Source of the DNA: Gammaproteobacteria bacterium
GTDB taxonomy: Bacteria; Pseudomonadota; Gammaproteobacteria; Enterobacterales; Alteromonadaceae
Reading direction: 5' to 3'
Length of the DNA stretch: 64,000 bases
NCBI GenBank assembly: GCA_018826295.1
Contig: JAHJZX010000037.1
Span: forward strand, 124,001 to 188,000
Every line of letters begins with the position of its first letter. The first letter of the stretch is position 1. A program made the translations under genes and the position numbers. Below the pieces are notes generated by a model, which had not been told where the DNA came from, made no database searches, and saw nothing but the letters and a program-made list of their open reading frames with translations. Shown piece after piece: positions 33,658 to 42,227 of the stretch.

Positions 33658-34118
33658 AAGTTATTGTTTCCGCTGTCTTCAGTGCGCCATAACGGCTGAC
33701 TGAACGCCTGATTGCTATATGCCGGCGCGACCAGCGTCAGCGCCCCCTCTTGTGGTAAAGCGACCGCATCGGACAGTTGCTTAAATTTATTTTCTGACTG
33801 TGCCAACCCTTCGCCAAGCTGCCGCACTATTGCATCGGCCAGGCCAAGCTGTTTTGCCCCGGCCAGTTGCTGCGCCAGCTGGGCATCGTGCATATCGCGG
33901 AACGTTGCGGCTTCTTTGCCGGAAAAGAACCCATCCTCACCGGCGATGGCGTCGGTGCCAGCATGCATATTCTGCAGCACCAGCTGCAAAAAAATCGCTT
34001 CGAACTGGGCGGCAGCCTGTTCCAGCCGTGCTGTAGGGTTTTGCGCTACAGAAGCAGCCGAAAAACTGCGTGGATCTATGGCCAGACTTTGCGGGCCTGT
34101 TATCGCGGACATTGTCAT
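33654..34118 (-). CDS. flgJ: Rod assembly protein FlgJ, rod-binding domain only
   Basis: 154 residues. Only the rod-binding (Rod_cap) domain is present (LEQAAAQFEAIFLQLVLQNMHAGTDAIAGEDGFFSGKEAATFRDMHDAQLAQQLAGAKQLGLADAIVRQL). The C-terminal glucosaminidase domain of polar/enteric FlgJ is absent, so wall penetration must use another enzyme. Overlaps flgI by one base and flgK by four, so it is not simply truncated. Confidence 0.9.
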   Translation of the reverse strand: MTMSAITGPQSLAIDPRSFSAASVAQNPTARLEQAAAQFEAIFLQLVLQNMHAGTDAIAGEDGFFSGKEAATFRDMHDAQLAQQLAGAKQLGLADAIVRQLGEGLAQSENKFKQLSDAVALPQEGALTLVAPAYSNQAFSQPLWRTEDSGNNNL

Positions 34119-35209
34119 TAAATCACCAGTAAATCGGCTTCAAGGGCACCGGCATTATCCAGTGCAATCAAAATAGACATCAGCTCGGCCGGTGTTGCAC
34201 CCAACGCATTAATCGCCTGCACGATGTCATCCAGTGAGCTGCCCTCTGGCCACAGCATCATATTGGCGGTGCGCTCATCAACACTGACCTGGCTGTTTTG
34301 CACCGGTGTGGTAGTGCCATTGCTAAACGGCAGCGGCTGGCTGACACCTTGCTGCTCACTGATGGTAATGGTCAGGCTGCCGTGGCTGACAGCCGCCCGT
34401 TTTACCCGCACCAGATCGTTCATCACTACCGTGCCGGTGCGGCTGTTAAACACCACGCGCGGCCTTATTTTGCCCTCGCGCACGTCAATATCCTGCAACA
34501 TCGACATAAAGGTAATGCGGCTATTGGCATCTTGCGGTGCACTGAGCACCAGCCTGCCCTGATGTTCCGCCTGTGCGACGTCCGGGCCAAACACGTCGTT
34601 GACGGCATTTACAATATTGCGTGCGGTTTGGAAGTTTGGCTGTTTCAGGTTTAGCACCACCTGAGCGGTGTTTTGATACAACTGCTGTACACTGCGCTCG
34701 ACAATAGCGCCACCGGGAATAATGCCGGCAGTAGGTACATTTACCGTCACCGATGAGCCATTCTGGCCGCTGGCGTTAATGCCGCCGACCACCAGATTAC
34801 CCTGCGCCAGCGCATACACCTTGCCATCGACACCACGCAGCGGCGTTAGCATCAGGCTGCCACCATGCAGGCTTTTGGCATCGCCCAGCGACATTATGGT
34901 CACATCCAGCGTTTGCCCCGGGCTGGTATTGGCCGGTAAGGTGGCCGTTACCGCTACTGCAGCGACGTTTTTAGATTTTGGCAGGCTGTTTTCATCCAGC
35001 TGCACGCCAAACTGCTTTAGCATGTTGTTCAGCGACTGGGCGGCAAATTTAATCTGAGCCTTATCGCCGGAGCCGGGCAAGCCCACCACCAGGCCATAGC
35101 CGACTAACTGGTTATCGCGCACCCCCTGAATATCAACCAAATCCAGCAAGGGCCGGCTACTGGCGGTGCTGCTGCACAGTAACAGCAGCAGAGTGAACAT
35201 TCGCTTCAT
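34118..35209 (-). CDS. flgI: Flagellar P-ring protein FlgI (lateral)
   Basis: 363 residues with signal peptide (MKRMFTLLLLLCSSTASSRP). FlgI signatures: LVDIQGVRDNQLVGYGLVVGLPGSGDK, FAAQSLNNMLKQFGVQLDENSLPKSKNVAAVAVTATLP and AINALGATPAELMSILIALDNAGALEADLLVI. It forms the periplasmic P ring around the rod, with FlgA as chaperone. Eighteen bases after flgH. Confidence 0.97.
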   Translation of the reverse strand: MKRMFTLLLLLCSSTASSRPLLDLVDIQGVRDNQLVGYGLVVGLPGSGDKAQIKFAAQSLNNMLKQFGVQLDENSLPKSKNVAAVAVTATLPANTSPGQTLDVTIMSLGDAKSLHGGSLMLTPLRGVDGKVYALAQGNLVVGGINASGQNGSSVTVNVPTAGIIPGGAIVERSVQQLYQNTAQVVLNLKQPNFQTARNIVNAVNDVFGPDVAQAEHQGRLVLSAPQDANSRITFMSMLQDIDVREGKIRPRVVFNSRTGTVVMNDLVRVKRAAVSHGSLTITISEQQGVSQPLPFSNGTTTPVQNSQVSVDERTANMMLWPEGSSLDDIVQAINALGATPAELMSILIALDNAGALEADLLVI

Positions 35210-35227
35210 GCGTGCACCTTCGCTTAG

Positions 35228-35890
35228 TTAAAACGGGTTAATTAAGTTAAATAACCGGGTAAACCAGCCGGCCTGACTGGCGCGGGCCATTTCACCTTTA
35301 CCGGAGTAGCTGATACGGGCATCGGCAATACGCTGCGATGACACCCGGTTGGTTACATCTATATCTTCCGGTCGCACTAAACCTTGCAGGCGGATGTATT
35401 CATCGCCCTGATTCAGCTTGATCCATTTTTCACCGCGTATTGCCAAAGCGCCATTAGCCAGGACTTCGGTTACCCGTACCGTAATAGAGCCGCGCAAAAA
35501 GTTTTGCTGGCTGGCGCTGCTTTCGCCGTCAAAACGCGAGCGCGAGTTCAGCTCCATTGCGGCTTCAGCGGTATTCAGGTTGCCCAGCAGCGGCACGCCA
35601 ACATTGATGCCGGTGGCTTTATCTACGCTGGCATCGGCGCTTTTACCCGACTGGGTGCGCTCATTTAATTCCACGGTCAGAATATCGCCTACCCGATAGG
35701 CACGTTTATCTTCGTACAGCGTAAACATATAGCGGTCGCTATACAGGCTGCCATGCTGCTGCTCAGCAGCAGTGTTGTCGTGGCTGCGCCCGGCCACCAC
35801 CTGCTGCCAGTCTTTGTCGGTTACCGGCTCTGACGGGCTGGCGCAGGCGGTTAGCAGCACCAGCAGTGGCAACAAAATTAAGGCTTTCAT
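35228..35890 (-). CDS. flgH: Flagellar L-ring lipoprotein FlgH (lateral)
   Basis: 220 residues with lipoprotein signal (ILLPLLVLLTACASPSEPV). FlgH features: GSLYSDRYMFTLYEDKRAYRVGDILTVELNERTQSGKSADASVDKATG and NGALAIRGEKWIKLNQGDEYIRLQGLVRPEDIDVTNRVSSQRIADARISYSGKGEM. It forms the outer-membrane L ring. Three bases after flgG. Confidence 0.97.
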   Translation of the reverse strand: MKALILLPLLVLLTACASPSEPVTDKDWQQVVAGRSHDNTAAEQQHGSLYSDRYMFTLYEDKRAYRVGDILTVELNERTQSGKSADASVDKATGINVGVPLLGNLNTAEAAMELNSRSRFDGESSASQQNFLRGSITVRVTEVLANGALAIRGEKWIKLNQGDEYIRLQGLVRPEDIDVTNRVSSQRIADARISYSGKGEMARASQAGWFTRLFNLINPF

Positions 35891-35893
35891 CGG

Positions 35894-36679
35894 TTACAGG
35901 CTCTGGTTAATAAAGCGCAGCATTTCATCGGCGGCCGAGACTACTTTGGCGTTCATCTCGTACGCCCGTTGCACCGCTATCATGCTGACCATTTCATCCA
36001 CCACGCTGACGTTTGAGCCTTCGATGGTGTATTGCTGCAGCGCACCCAGTGCATCATCACCCGGCACGCCTTCCACCGGCTCACCAGAGGCGGCGGTGGC
36101 ACGGAATACATTACCGCCCAGGGCTTCCAGGCCGGCCGGGTTAACAAAGTTTACCGTCAGAATTTGCCCCAGCTCGACCGGCTCAATCTGGCCGGCGATA
36201 ACTGCGGTGACGGTACCGTCGCGGCCCACTGTGACACTGGTAGCATTGTCCGGCACGGCGATATTTTGCAGTAAAGGCAAGCCATTGCTGTTAACCATCA
36301 GCGATTCGGCATTCAGCTGAAACTGGCCGTTACGGCTATACAAAATTTCGCCGTCCGGATTTTCAATCTGAAAAAAGCCCTGACCGGCTATCGCCAGATC
36401 CAGCGGGTTGTTGCTGGTTTCAAAACTGCCTTCGGTAAAAATTTTCTGCGTGCCGTTAACACGCACACCGGTACCAACCTGAATACCAGACGGCACCTGA
36501 TTCAGCTCATCGGCCTGGGCACCTGGCTGGCGCTGCACCTGATAAAACAAGTCTTCAAACACCACCCGGTCTTTTTTGAAACCGGCGGTACTGACGTTGG
36601 CCAGGTTGTTTGAAATGGTGGTCATGCGCATGTCCTGCGCGGCTAAACCGGTTTTACTGACCCATAAAGCAGAATTCAT
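35894..36679 (-). CDS. flgG: Distal rod protein FlgG (lateral)
   Basis: 261 residues, the canonical length. N-terminus LWVSKTGLAAQDMRMTTISNNLANVSTAGFKKDRVVFEDLFYQ and C-terminus EGSNVSVVDEMVSMIAVQRAYEMNAKVVSAADEMLRFINQSL are diagnostic for FlgG. It forms the distal rod through the P and L rings. Confidence 0.97.
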   Translation of the reverse strand: MNSALWVSKTGLAAQDMRMTTISNNLANVSTAGFKKDRVVFEDLFYQVQRQPGAQADELNQVPSGIQVGTGVRVNGTQKIFTEGSFETSNNPLDLAIAGQGFFQIENPDGEILYSRNGQFQLNAESLMVNSNGLPLLQNIAVPDNATSVTVGRDGTVTAVIAGQIEPVELGQILTVNFVNPAGLEALGGNVFRATAASGEPVEGVPGDDALGALQQYTIEGSNVSVVDEMVSMIAVQRAYEMNAKVVSAADEMLRFINQSL

Positions 36680-36692
36680 TGCGGTGCTCCTG

Positions 36693-37427
36693 TTAACTGT
36701 TGCCGCTTATCAGCTTGTTACCGGCCACGGCCAGCTCATCTGCGGTTTTCATCATGCGGATATTCATTTCAAACTTGCGGCTGATATTCATGGTATTAAC
36801 CATTTCTTCTACTGCGTTAACGTTGGCGCCTTCCAGCGCACCGGTACGCAGTGTCACGGTCAAATCCTCTGCCAGCGCCTCCTGGCCCTGCGGCCGCAGT
36901 AAACCATCCAGCCCTTTTAGCAGCGGCTCACCGCCTGCTGTCACCAGCTTTAAGCGGCCTTCCTGGGCTATCACACCGCCACCGACCGGCAACAGGTTAA
37001 TACTGCCATCAGCGCCGATATCAATATCGCCAAACTCGGGCAAAACAATATCGCCCTGCTCGCCCTGCACGGCATAGCCATTCAGCAGCAGCCGGCCATC
37101 GGCGGCGACCTGTAAATTACCGGCGCGTGTGTAAGCTTCATTGCCGTTGGCATCGGCCACCGCTAAAAAGCCACCGTCACTGAGCACAATATCCAGATCG
37201 CGGCCGGTTTGCTGTACCGGGCCATTCGCCAGGTTGGTATGTACCGGCAGCAACTGGGCATGATAGCGGGTGCGGTAGCCGTCGCCGGCCAGCATCATCG
37301 ACTGAGCCTGTTCAATGTCGGCTTTGAAGCCCGGCGTATTAACATTAGCCAGGTTATTGGCACTGACGCGCAGTGCCGTCTGGTTTAACTCAGCACCGGA
37401 TACCGCGGTATAAATCAGCTTCTCCAT
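36693..37427 (-). CDS. flgF: Proximal rod protein FlgF (lateral)
   Basis: 244 residues. Rod-family N-terminus (MEKLIYTAVSGAELNQTALRVSANNLANVNTPGFKADIEQAQSM) and C-terminus (LRTGALEGANVNAVEEMVNTMNISRKFEMNIRMMKTADELAVAGNKLI) fit FlgF, as does position between flgE and flgG. Confidence 0.96.
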   Translation of the reverse strand: MEKLIYTAVSGAELNQTALRVSANNLANVNTPGFKADIEQAQSMMLAGDGYRTRYHAQLLPVHTNLANGPVQQTGRDLDIVLSDGGFLAVADANGNEAYTRAGNLQVAADGRLLLNGYAVQGEQGDIVLPEFGDIDIGADGSINLLPVGGGVIAQEGRLKLVTAGGEPLLKGLDGLLRPQGQEALAEDLTVTLRTGALEGANVNAVEEMVNTMNISRKFEMNIRMMKTADELAVAGNKLISGNS

Positions 37428-37438
37428 CGCCGGTTACC

Positions 37439-38638
37439 TTAGGTTGCGCTAAACAGGATCTGCATCATTTCATCAGCGTTGCTGATGGTTTTTGCATTGG
37501 CCTGATAGTTCTGCTGAAACGCCATTAAATCGACCAGTTGCTCGCTGATATCAACGTTAGAGCCGATATAAGCACCTGACAGCAGGGCGCCAAGGTTGCC
37601 CGAATCCGGCGTACCATACAGTGGTGCACCCGACTCATTGGTGGCATACCACACCGTTTTATTGCCGGTTTCCAGGCCGTTAACATTGGCAAAATTAGCC
37701 AACACCACCTGGCCCTGCAATTTGGTTTCACCATTGGTAAAGGTGGCAAACACCTGGCCGGTTTCGGCGATCGACACACCGGCGAATTCACCGGCGGTAT
37801 AGCCGTCGGCATCGTTGTTATAGATATTAAAACCGCTGCCAAACTGGGTGCTGGCGGTCATATTCACATTGAAGCTCATCAGTGCCGCGCCGGCTGGGGC
37901 AAATTCCAGCGCAATATTGGCCGGTGCCGCTGGTACGGTAAGCTGGCCGTTGACATCAAAACTCAGGGCCGCTGTGTCAAAAGGTGCCGGCAGCGCGGTA
38001 CCGTTAACATAGTAGTGCGCATCCCAGCTGCCAGCGCCGTTATGGACAAAATACTGCGTTAAGGTGTGGCTATTGCCCAAAGAATCAAACATCTCGGTCG
38101 ATTGCGAATAGTTGTAGCTGCTGCCGTCGAGCGGATCAAAAGGTACCGCTATTACATCACTGGCCGAGCTTAAATTAAGGGCAAAGCTGATTTCTGTAGT
38201 GGCCTCTGCCGGAATATTGGCCGCTTCCACTTTCAGGTCGGTGAGTACACCGGGGATCAGGTTGCCGTTGGCGTCGATGCCATAACCCTGCAGGCGGTTA
38301 CCACTGGCGTTGACAATATGCTGCTCTTTATCCAGGCCAAACTGGCCGGCCTGGGTGTAAGCCATACGGCCGTTTTCTGATACCACGAAAAAGCCCTTAC
38401 CGGTAATGGCTAAATCCAGCGCTGAACCGGTGTTAACGACATTACCTTCGCGGGCGAAGTTTTCTTTGATATCGCTAACGCCGACACCGCCGCGCTGGCC
38501 GCCGTTGTACACCGCAGCAAATTCAGCGCTGCCGCTTTTAAAACCGGCAGTGGCCGAGTTGGCGATATTATTACTGGTGACTTCCAGTGCTTTTTGTGTG
38601 GTTTTCAGCCCGCTCAGGCCAATGTTAAACATAGACAT
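37439..38638 (-). CDS. flgE: Flagellar hook protein FlgE (lateral)
   Basis: 399 residues. N-terminus MSMFNIGLSGLKTTQKALEVTSNNIANSATAGFKSGSAEFAAVY, C-terminal GALLSGAYIGSNVDISEQLVDLMAFQQNYQANAKTISNADEMMQILFSAT; the centre is the variable hook D1/D2. It polymerises into the universal joint. Eleven bases after flgD. Confidence 0.97.
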   Translation of the reverse strand: MSMFNIGLSGLKTTQKALEVTSNNIANSATAGFKSGSAEFAAVYNGGQRGGVGVSDIKENFAREGNVVNTGSALDLAITGKGFFVVSENGRMAYTQAGQFGLDKEQHIVNASGNRLQGYGIDANGNLIPGVLTDLKVEAANIPAEATTEISFALNLSSASDVIAVPFDPLDGSSYNYSQSTEMFDSLGNSHTLTQYFVHNGAGSWDAHYYVNGTALPAPFDTAALSFDVNGQLTVPAAPANIALEFAPAGAALMSFNVNMTASTQFGSGFNIYNNDADGYTAGEFAGVSIAETGQVFATFTNGETKLQGQVVLANFANVNGLETGNKTVWYATNESGAPLYGTPDSGNLGALLSGAYIGSNVDISEQLVDLMAFQQNYQANAKTISNADEMMQILFSAT

Positions 38639-38649
38639 ACCAGAGTTCC

Positions 38650-39321
38650 TTAACTATTGCCGCTAAACGCGAGCTGATTTGTATCTGTCAGGGCATGGTT
38701 ACCCAGCCCATTGACCTGCAGAATAATGTCGTCTTTATTGTTACCCACCGACACCCGCTCTACTTCACCGCTAAGCAAGGTCGTTAGCGCTTGCGGCTGG
38801 CCGTTGATGTAGGCATCGGCCTGTACGTAGTAACCGCCGGCATCTTGCTCAGCAAAGGCAAACCGCACTGTGCCAACACCGCTGTATGGCAGCTCTTGCT
38901 GCTGCATTAACTGGCCCTGAGCGTTGTACAGCCGCAGCTGTACGCTGTCGGCCTCAACACCAAGATTAACCGCACCTTTAATCTGGCCACTTTGCTCCAG
39001 CATAATGCTGTCGGCGGCCACATCGACTTCAGTGCCAATCAGCGCTGTGGCCTGTAGCGCCTGCTGACTGGCTTGCAGCGCCAGGTTTTTACCGGAATCT
39101 ATTTTCAGGCTTTGCAGGCTTTCAACATTGGCAAACTCGGCCAGCTGACTGACATACTGGGTGCCATCCATCGGGTCCAGCGGGTTCTGGTGGCTGATTT
39201 GCGCCACCAGCAACTGAAGAAACATGGAGGACAAACCCTCAGCGTTGGTTGCACCGTTGCTACTGATGGCTGATGTATTATTGTTTTGATTAACGGCGCC
39301 CAGGCCGCTGATTGCACTCAT
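38650..39321 (-). CDS. flgD: Hook cap protein FlgD (lateral)
   Basis: 223 residues. The N-terminal FlgD export/capping segment is clear (LSSMFLQLLVAQISHQNPLDPMDGTQYVSQLAEFANVESLQSL), followed by the Ig/tudor-like part (GAVNLGVEADSVQLRLYNAQGQLMQQQELPYSGVGTVRFAF). It scaffolds hook assembly. Twelve bases after flgC. Confidence 0.96.
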   Translation of the reverse strand: MSAISGLGAVNQNNNTSAISSNGATNAEGLSSMFLQLLVAQISHQNPLDPMDGTQYVSQLAEFANVESLQSLKIDSGKNLALQASQQALQATALIGTEVDVAADSIMLEQSGQIKGAVNLGVEADSVQLRLYNAQGQLMQQQELPYSGVGTVRFAFAEQDAGGYYVQADAYINGQPQALTTLLSGEVERVSVGNNKDDIILQVNGLGNHALTDTNQLAFSGNS

Positions 39322-39333
39322 TATTTCGCCCCT

Positions 39334-39750
39334 TTACTGGCCAAGCCGCAGTACGCTTTGCTGCATGCTGGATACCCGGCCCATTACTTCCACCGACGTC
39401 TGATAACTGCGCGATGCCGACATCATGTCGGCCATTTCTTCCAGTACGTTGACGTTAGAATAAAATACATAGCCGTCCTGATTCGCCAACGGGTTATTTG
39501 GCTCGTAGCGCATATCAACCGGTTTATTCGAGCTGGTAATACCCAGCATCTGCACTTCAGCCGACAGGCTCTGGCTGTCAGCGGTTTGTTTATATAAGGC
39601 AGCAAACACCGGCTTTAATGCCTTATATGCACCGGCTTCAGTAGACGCCGCGGTATCGGCATTGGCCAGGTTAGAGGCGATAGTGTCCAGCCGCATTACC
39701 TGAGCACGCATGGCACTGCCGCTGGTTTCGTAAATGCTGTTAAACGACAT
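39334..39750 (-). CDS. flgC: Proximal rod protein FlgC (lateral)
   Basis: 138 residues, canonical length. FlgC hallmarks: YETSGSAMRAQVMRLDTIASNLANADTAASTEAGAYKALKPVF, NPLANQDGYVFYSNVNVLEEMADMMSASRSYQTSVEVM. Three bases after flgB. Confidence 0.96.
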   Translation of the reverse strand: MSFNSIYETSGSAMRAQVMRLDTIASNLANADTAASTEAGAYKALKPVFAALYKQTADSQSLSAEVQMLGITSSNKPVDMRYEPNNPLANQDGYVFYSNVNVLEEMADMMSASRSYQTSVEVMGRVSSMQQSVLRLGQ

Positions 39751-39753
39751 GCT

Positions 39754-40122
39754 TTAGTCTCCTTTGATCGCTGCGCGCAGGCCGCTGATTTTCATATTCA
39801 AAAAGGTCAGGCTGGTTTGAAAATCCATGCTGTTGGCAGCAAAATTGGCCTGCTCAATGTTCAGCTCGCTGGTATTGCCATCGGCCGAGACCTGATAAGG
39901 CGTGCGGTACAACAGCTGATGGCCGGTCTCAGCGGCGGCAAAAGGCCGGCTCTGGCCCTGCTCTATGTTGTATGCCAGATCCTGCATGATCTGTTTGTAG
40001 TTGATGTCGCGGGCTTTAAAACCGGGCGTGTCGACATTGGCCAGATTGCCTGCAATAATCTCAGCCCTGTCGGTACGCAGTTGTAACGAAAACGGGTGGA
40101 CACCAAGCGCTTTATCAAACAT
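39754..40122 (-). CDS. flgB: Proximal rod protein FlgB (lateral)
   Basis: 122 residues with ALGVHPFSLQLRTDRAEIIAGNLANVDTPGFKARDINYKQIMQ at the N-terminus and the C-terminal NIEQANFAANSMDFQTSLTFLNMKISGLRAAIKGD. First gene of the 12-gene rod/hook operon; a sigma-54 promoter lies about 45 bases upstream. Confidence 0.96.
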   Translation of the reverse strand: MFDKALGVHPFSLQLRTDRAEIIAGNLANVDTPGFKARDINYKQIMQDLAYNIEQGQSRPFAAAETGHQLLYRTPYQVSADGNTSELNIEQANFAANSMDFQTSLTFLNMKISGLRAAIKGD

Positions 40123-40166
40123 AGTCAGGTTACTCTTATCAAAGCTCTGTAGCTGTCACTGGTTAT

Positions 40167-40182
40167 TACAAGCTCTGTGCCA
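40167..40182 (-). promoter_or_regulatory. Sigma-54 promoter of the flgB operon
   Basis: Minus strand TGGCACAGAGCTTGTA has the complete -24 element TGGCAC and a -12 element TTGT (GT instead of the usual GC) at canonical spacing. The start point would be near 40155, giving a leader of about 33 bases to the flgB ATG. Confidence 0.72.
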
Positions 40183-40184
40183 TA

Positions 40185-40970
40185 ATGAAAAACAAAGTTA
40201 AAACAATGCATTACATTAAACCCATGCCAATTTCACCGCTAAAAGCGGAAGCTATACTTCCGCAGCGGAAGCGGCTGGGTTTCCTGTTTAGCCTTGCCAT
40301 GCTGCTGCTTGCCGGCAATGCCGCGGCGACAGAGCTCAGCTCAGCCTTGCAGCAACATATCGCCGCAGAATTGCAACAGTATTTAAAACAGCTGCAGCTA
40401 AACAGCCCTGCGCAACCGGATATTTCACTGACGTTGCCTGCGGCTATTACAAACGCCAGCTGTAGCCAGCTCAGTATCAGCCGGCGGCAGCAACATACAC
40501 CGCCACTGGGCCGGATCAGTTACACCTTAAAGTGCACCGCGCCGCAGCGCTGGCAAAGCCGGGCAGTAGCGCAAATCCGGCTATACTTACCGCTGGTAGT
40601 GGCCAGCCGCACGCTGCAACGTGATGAAATTATCAGTGCAGATATGCTGAGCCTGGCTGATATTGAGCTCAGTACACTGCGGCACGACCCGGAGTTACAG
40701 CCAGAGCCGCTGCTTGGTATGACAGTAAAGCGGCGGATAAACGCCGGTGAGCCGCTGCACCGTTCAGTGCTGCAGCTGGTATACCTGGTAGAAAAAGGCA
40801 GCCGGGTCAAGCTGTTAGTGCAAGGCCAGGGCTTTGAGGTTTCTACCGAAGCCACGGCACTGGCCGATGGCCAGCTCGGCGAGCGCATCCGGGTAGAAAA
40901 CCTGACATCCGGCAAGATCGTTGAAGCCGTGGTGAGCGGCAAAAATACTGTCGTTACCGGCCATAAATAA
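40185..40970 (+). CDS. flgA: P-ring chaperone FlgA (lateral)
   Basis: FlgA, the periplasmic chaperone for P-ring assembly. The C-terminal SAF domain is clear (LYLPLVVASRTLQRDEIISADMLSLADIELSTLRHD ... GMTVKRRINAGEPLHRSVL ... VEKGSRVKLLVQGQGFEVSTEATALADGQLGERIRVENLTSGKIVEAVV). The export signal is RKRLGFLFSLAMLLLAGNAAA. The N-terminus is uncertain: ATGs at 40185, 40206 and 40224 all lack a good Shine-Dalgarno sequence, and the first overlaps the divergent flgB promoter. The candidate enhancer palindrome lies inside its first codons. Confidence 0.88.
   Translation: MKNKVKTMHYIKPMPISPLKAEAILPQRKRLGFLFSLAMLLLAGNAAATELSSALQQHIAAELQQYLKQLQLNSPAQPDISLTLPAAITNASCSQLSISRRQQHTPPLGRISYTLKCTAPQRWQSRAVAQIRLYLPLVVASRTLQRDEIISADMLSLADIELSTLRHDPELQPEPLLGMTVKRRINAGEPLHRSVLQLVYLVEKGSRVKLLVQGQGFEVSTEATALADGQLGERIRVENLTSGKIVEAVVSGKNTVVTGHK
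40245..40271. promoter_or_regulatory. Candidate LafK enhancer site in the flgA-flgB divergent region
   Basis: Inverted repeat GCGGAAG-CTATA-CTTCCGC (40245-40263) followed by a third half-site GCGGAAG (40265-40271). It is preceded by AAAA exactly as in the copy at 27480. It lies about 90-115 bases upstream of the predicted flgB start point. Sharing of an 18-position pattern between two sigma-54 promoters of one regulon supports a LafK site; binding itself is inferred. Confidence 0.6.
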
Positions 40971-40971
40971 A

Positions 40972-41002
40972 TTAAAGTTTTCTCTGTTCGCTGTCGCTTT
41001 AA
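40972..41002 (+). promoter_or_regulatory. Candidate sigma-28 (LafS) promoter of flgMN
   Basis: TTAAAGTTT (40972-40980) followed 12 bases later by GTCGCTTTAA (40993-41002). TAAAGTTT equals the enteric sigma-28 -35 element; the downstream ten-mer is identical to that before lafA. It sits just after the flgA stop and about 30 bases before the flgM start. Confidence 0.45.
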
Positions 41003-41032
41003 TTTCACAGAGCTAAATAGCAGGAATTTTTT

Positions 41033-41326
41033 ATGCAAATTGACCCGAAAAACAGCTTGCAGGTTGAGCCGGCCAACCGGTTGCAACAAAAGCAGCACAG
41101 CACCACAGCGCAGCCACACAGCGACACTTCAAGCCAACCGGCGCCGGCTGCCAGCCAGGTCAGCAGCATTAGTCAATCGCTACAGCAAAGCTATGACTCG
41201 CTGGCCGAGCACGACGGTGTTGATATGAACAAAGTGCGCCAGTTGCAGCAGGCTATTGCCAATGGCGAGCTGAAACTGGACGAAGAAGCGCTGATTCACG
41301 CTATGCTGGACATGCATAAGAAATGA
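41033..41326 (+). CDS. flgM: Anti-sigma-28 factor FlgM (lateral)
   Basis: 97 residues. The disordered, Gln/Ser-rich N-terminal half and C-terminal sigma-28-binding half (SYDSLAEHDGVDMNKVRQLQQAIANGELKLDEEALIHAMLDMHKK) are typical. It should hold LafS until the hook is complete and then be exported. Its stop overlaps the flgN start (ATGA). Confidence 0.92.
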   Translation: MQIDPKNSLQVEPANRLQQKQHSTTAQPHSDTSSQPAPAASQVSSISQSLQQSYDSLAEHDGVDMNKVRQLQQAIANGELKLDEEALIHAMLDMHKK

Positions 41327-41754
41327 GTGCCGAGCTACTGAAAAGCTTTATCAGTAGCCTGCAGCAGGATGTGCAGCGGCTTGATCAGCTAAGCCAGTTA
41401 TTGGATCAGCAATATGAACTGATGAGCCAGCGCCACAGTGTAGCGCTGCAGCAGCTGAATCAGCAGGTATTGCAGCTAATGGCCGCGGTTGAACACAGCC
41501 ACAGCAGCCGTGACCAGCTGCTGGCACAACTTGGCCTGCAAAACCGCCGTAATGATTTGCAGCAATTGGTCAGCCGGCTGCCGGCGCCAATACAGCATGG
41601 CACCCGGAAGTTACTGCAAGAGCTGACGCTGAAATCACGTCTGTGTCAGGCAAAAAATGAAAAAAATGGTAAGCTGTTGGCCGCTCAACGTCAGTTAATG
41701 CAAAAACTCACTGGCATGCAAAACCGTACCAGCTATCCGGGCATGCCGTTATAG
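41323..41754 (+). CDS. flgN: Flagellar chaperone FlgN (lateral)
   Basis: 143 residues, all-helical (LLKSFISSLQQDVQRLDQLSQLLDQQYELMSQRHSVALQQLNQQVLQLMAAVEHSHSSRDQLLAQLGL ... LKSRLCQAKNEKNGKLLAAQRQLMQKLTG). The C-terminal NGKLL segment matches FlgN, the FlgK/FlgL chaperone. Coupled to flgM by a four-base overlap. Confidence 0.9.
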   Translation: MSAELLKSFISSLQQDVQRLDQLSQLLDQQYELMSQRHSVALQQLNQQVLQLMAAVEHSHSSRDQLLAQLGLQNRRNDLQQLVSRLPAPIQHGTRKLLQELTLKSRLCQAKNEKNGKLLAAQRQLMQKLTGMQNRTSYPGMPL

Positions 41755-41777
41755 CCATTATTTGCAAAAGGTTGTTT

Positions 41778-42215
41778 ATGTTTTCAGCAAAAAACTCTGC
41801 CAGTAAAAACGATCCGTCAAACTGCACCCTGCTATCTGCCGGTAGTGTGCTGCAGGGCGAATTGTCTTTACCCTCTGACTGCCGTATAGATGGCGCTATT
41901 TGCGGTAAGGTGCAATGTACCCAAACTTTGCTGGTAGGCCAGTCAGCTATGGTGCAGGGCGAAATCAGAGCAGGCAAAATACTGGTGTATGGCACAGTAA
42001 AGGGCCTGCTGTACGCCACTGAAATTGAGATTTTGGCGTCAGGTTGTGTCGATGGTGATATCTATGCTGACAGCCTGTGTATTGAGCCGGGCGGCCGCTT
42101 TACCGGCGAATCACATACGCTGCCTGCCACATCCCGCCAACCGCATTCCGCCGCTGATAACAGCAAGCCTTTGCCACAAAAGCCTAATACTCTGGCTATA
42201 GACATTAATTCCTAA
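41778..42215 (+). CDS. Bactofilin (polymer-forming cytoskeletal protein)
   Basis: 145 residues from the ATG at 41778 behind AAAAGG. The DUF583/bactofilin beta-helix is clear: LLSAGSVLQGELSLPSDCRIDGAICGKVQCTQTLLVGQSAMVQGEIRAGKILVYGTVKGLLYATEIEILASGCVDGDIYADSLCIEPGGRFTGES. The Pro/Ser-rich tail (about 120-145) is expected to be disordered. Bactofilins self-polymerise and place wall enzymes or motility machinery at membrane sites. It lies 23 bases after flgN and 12 before a diguanylate cyclase gene, so a link to lateral flagellum placement is plausible but inferred. Confidence 0.9.
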   Translation: MFSAKNSASKNDPSNCTLLSAGSVLQGELSLPSDCRIDGAICGKVQCTQTLLVGQSAMVQGEIRAGKILVYGTVKGLLYATEIEILASGCVDGDIYADSLCIEPGGRFTGESHTLPATSRQPHSAADNSKPLPQKPNTLAIDINS

Positions 42216-42227
42216 CCGGCTTTATTC

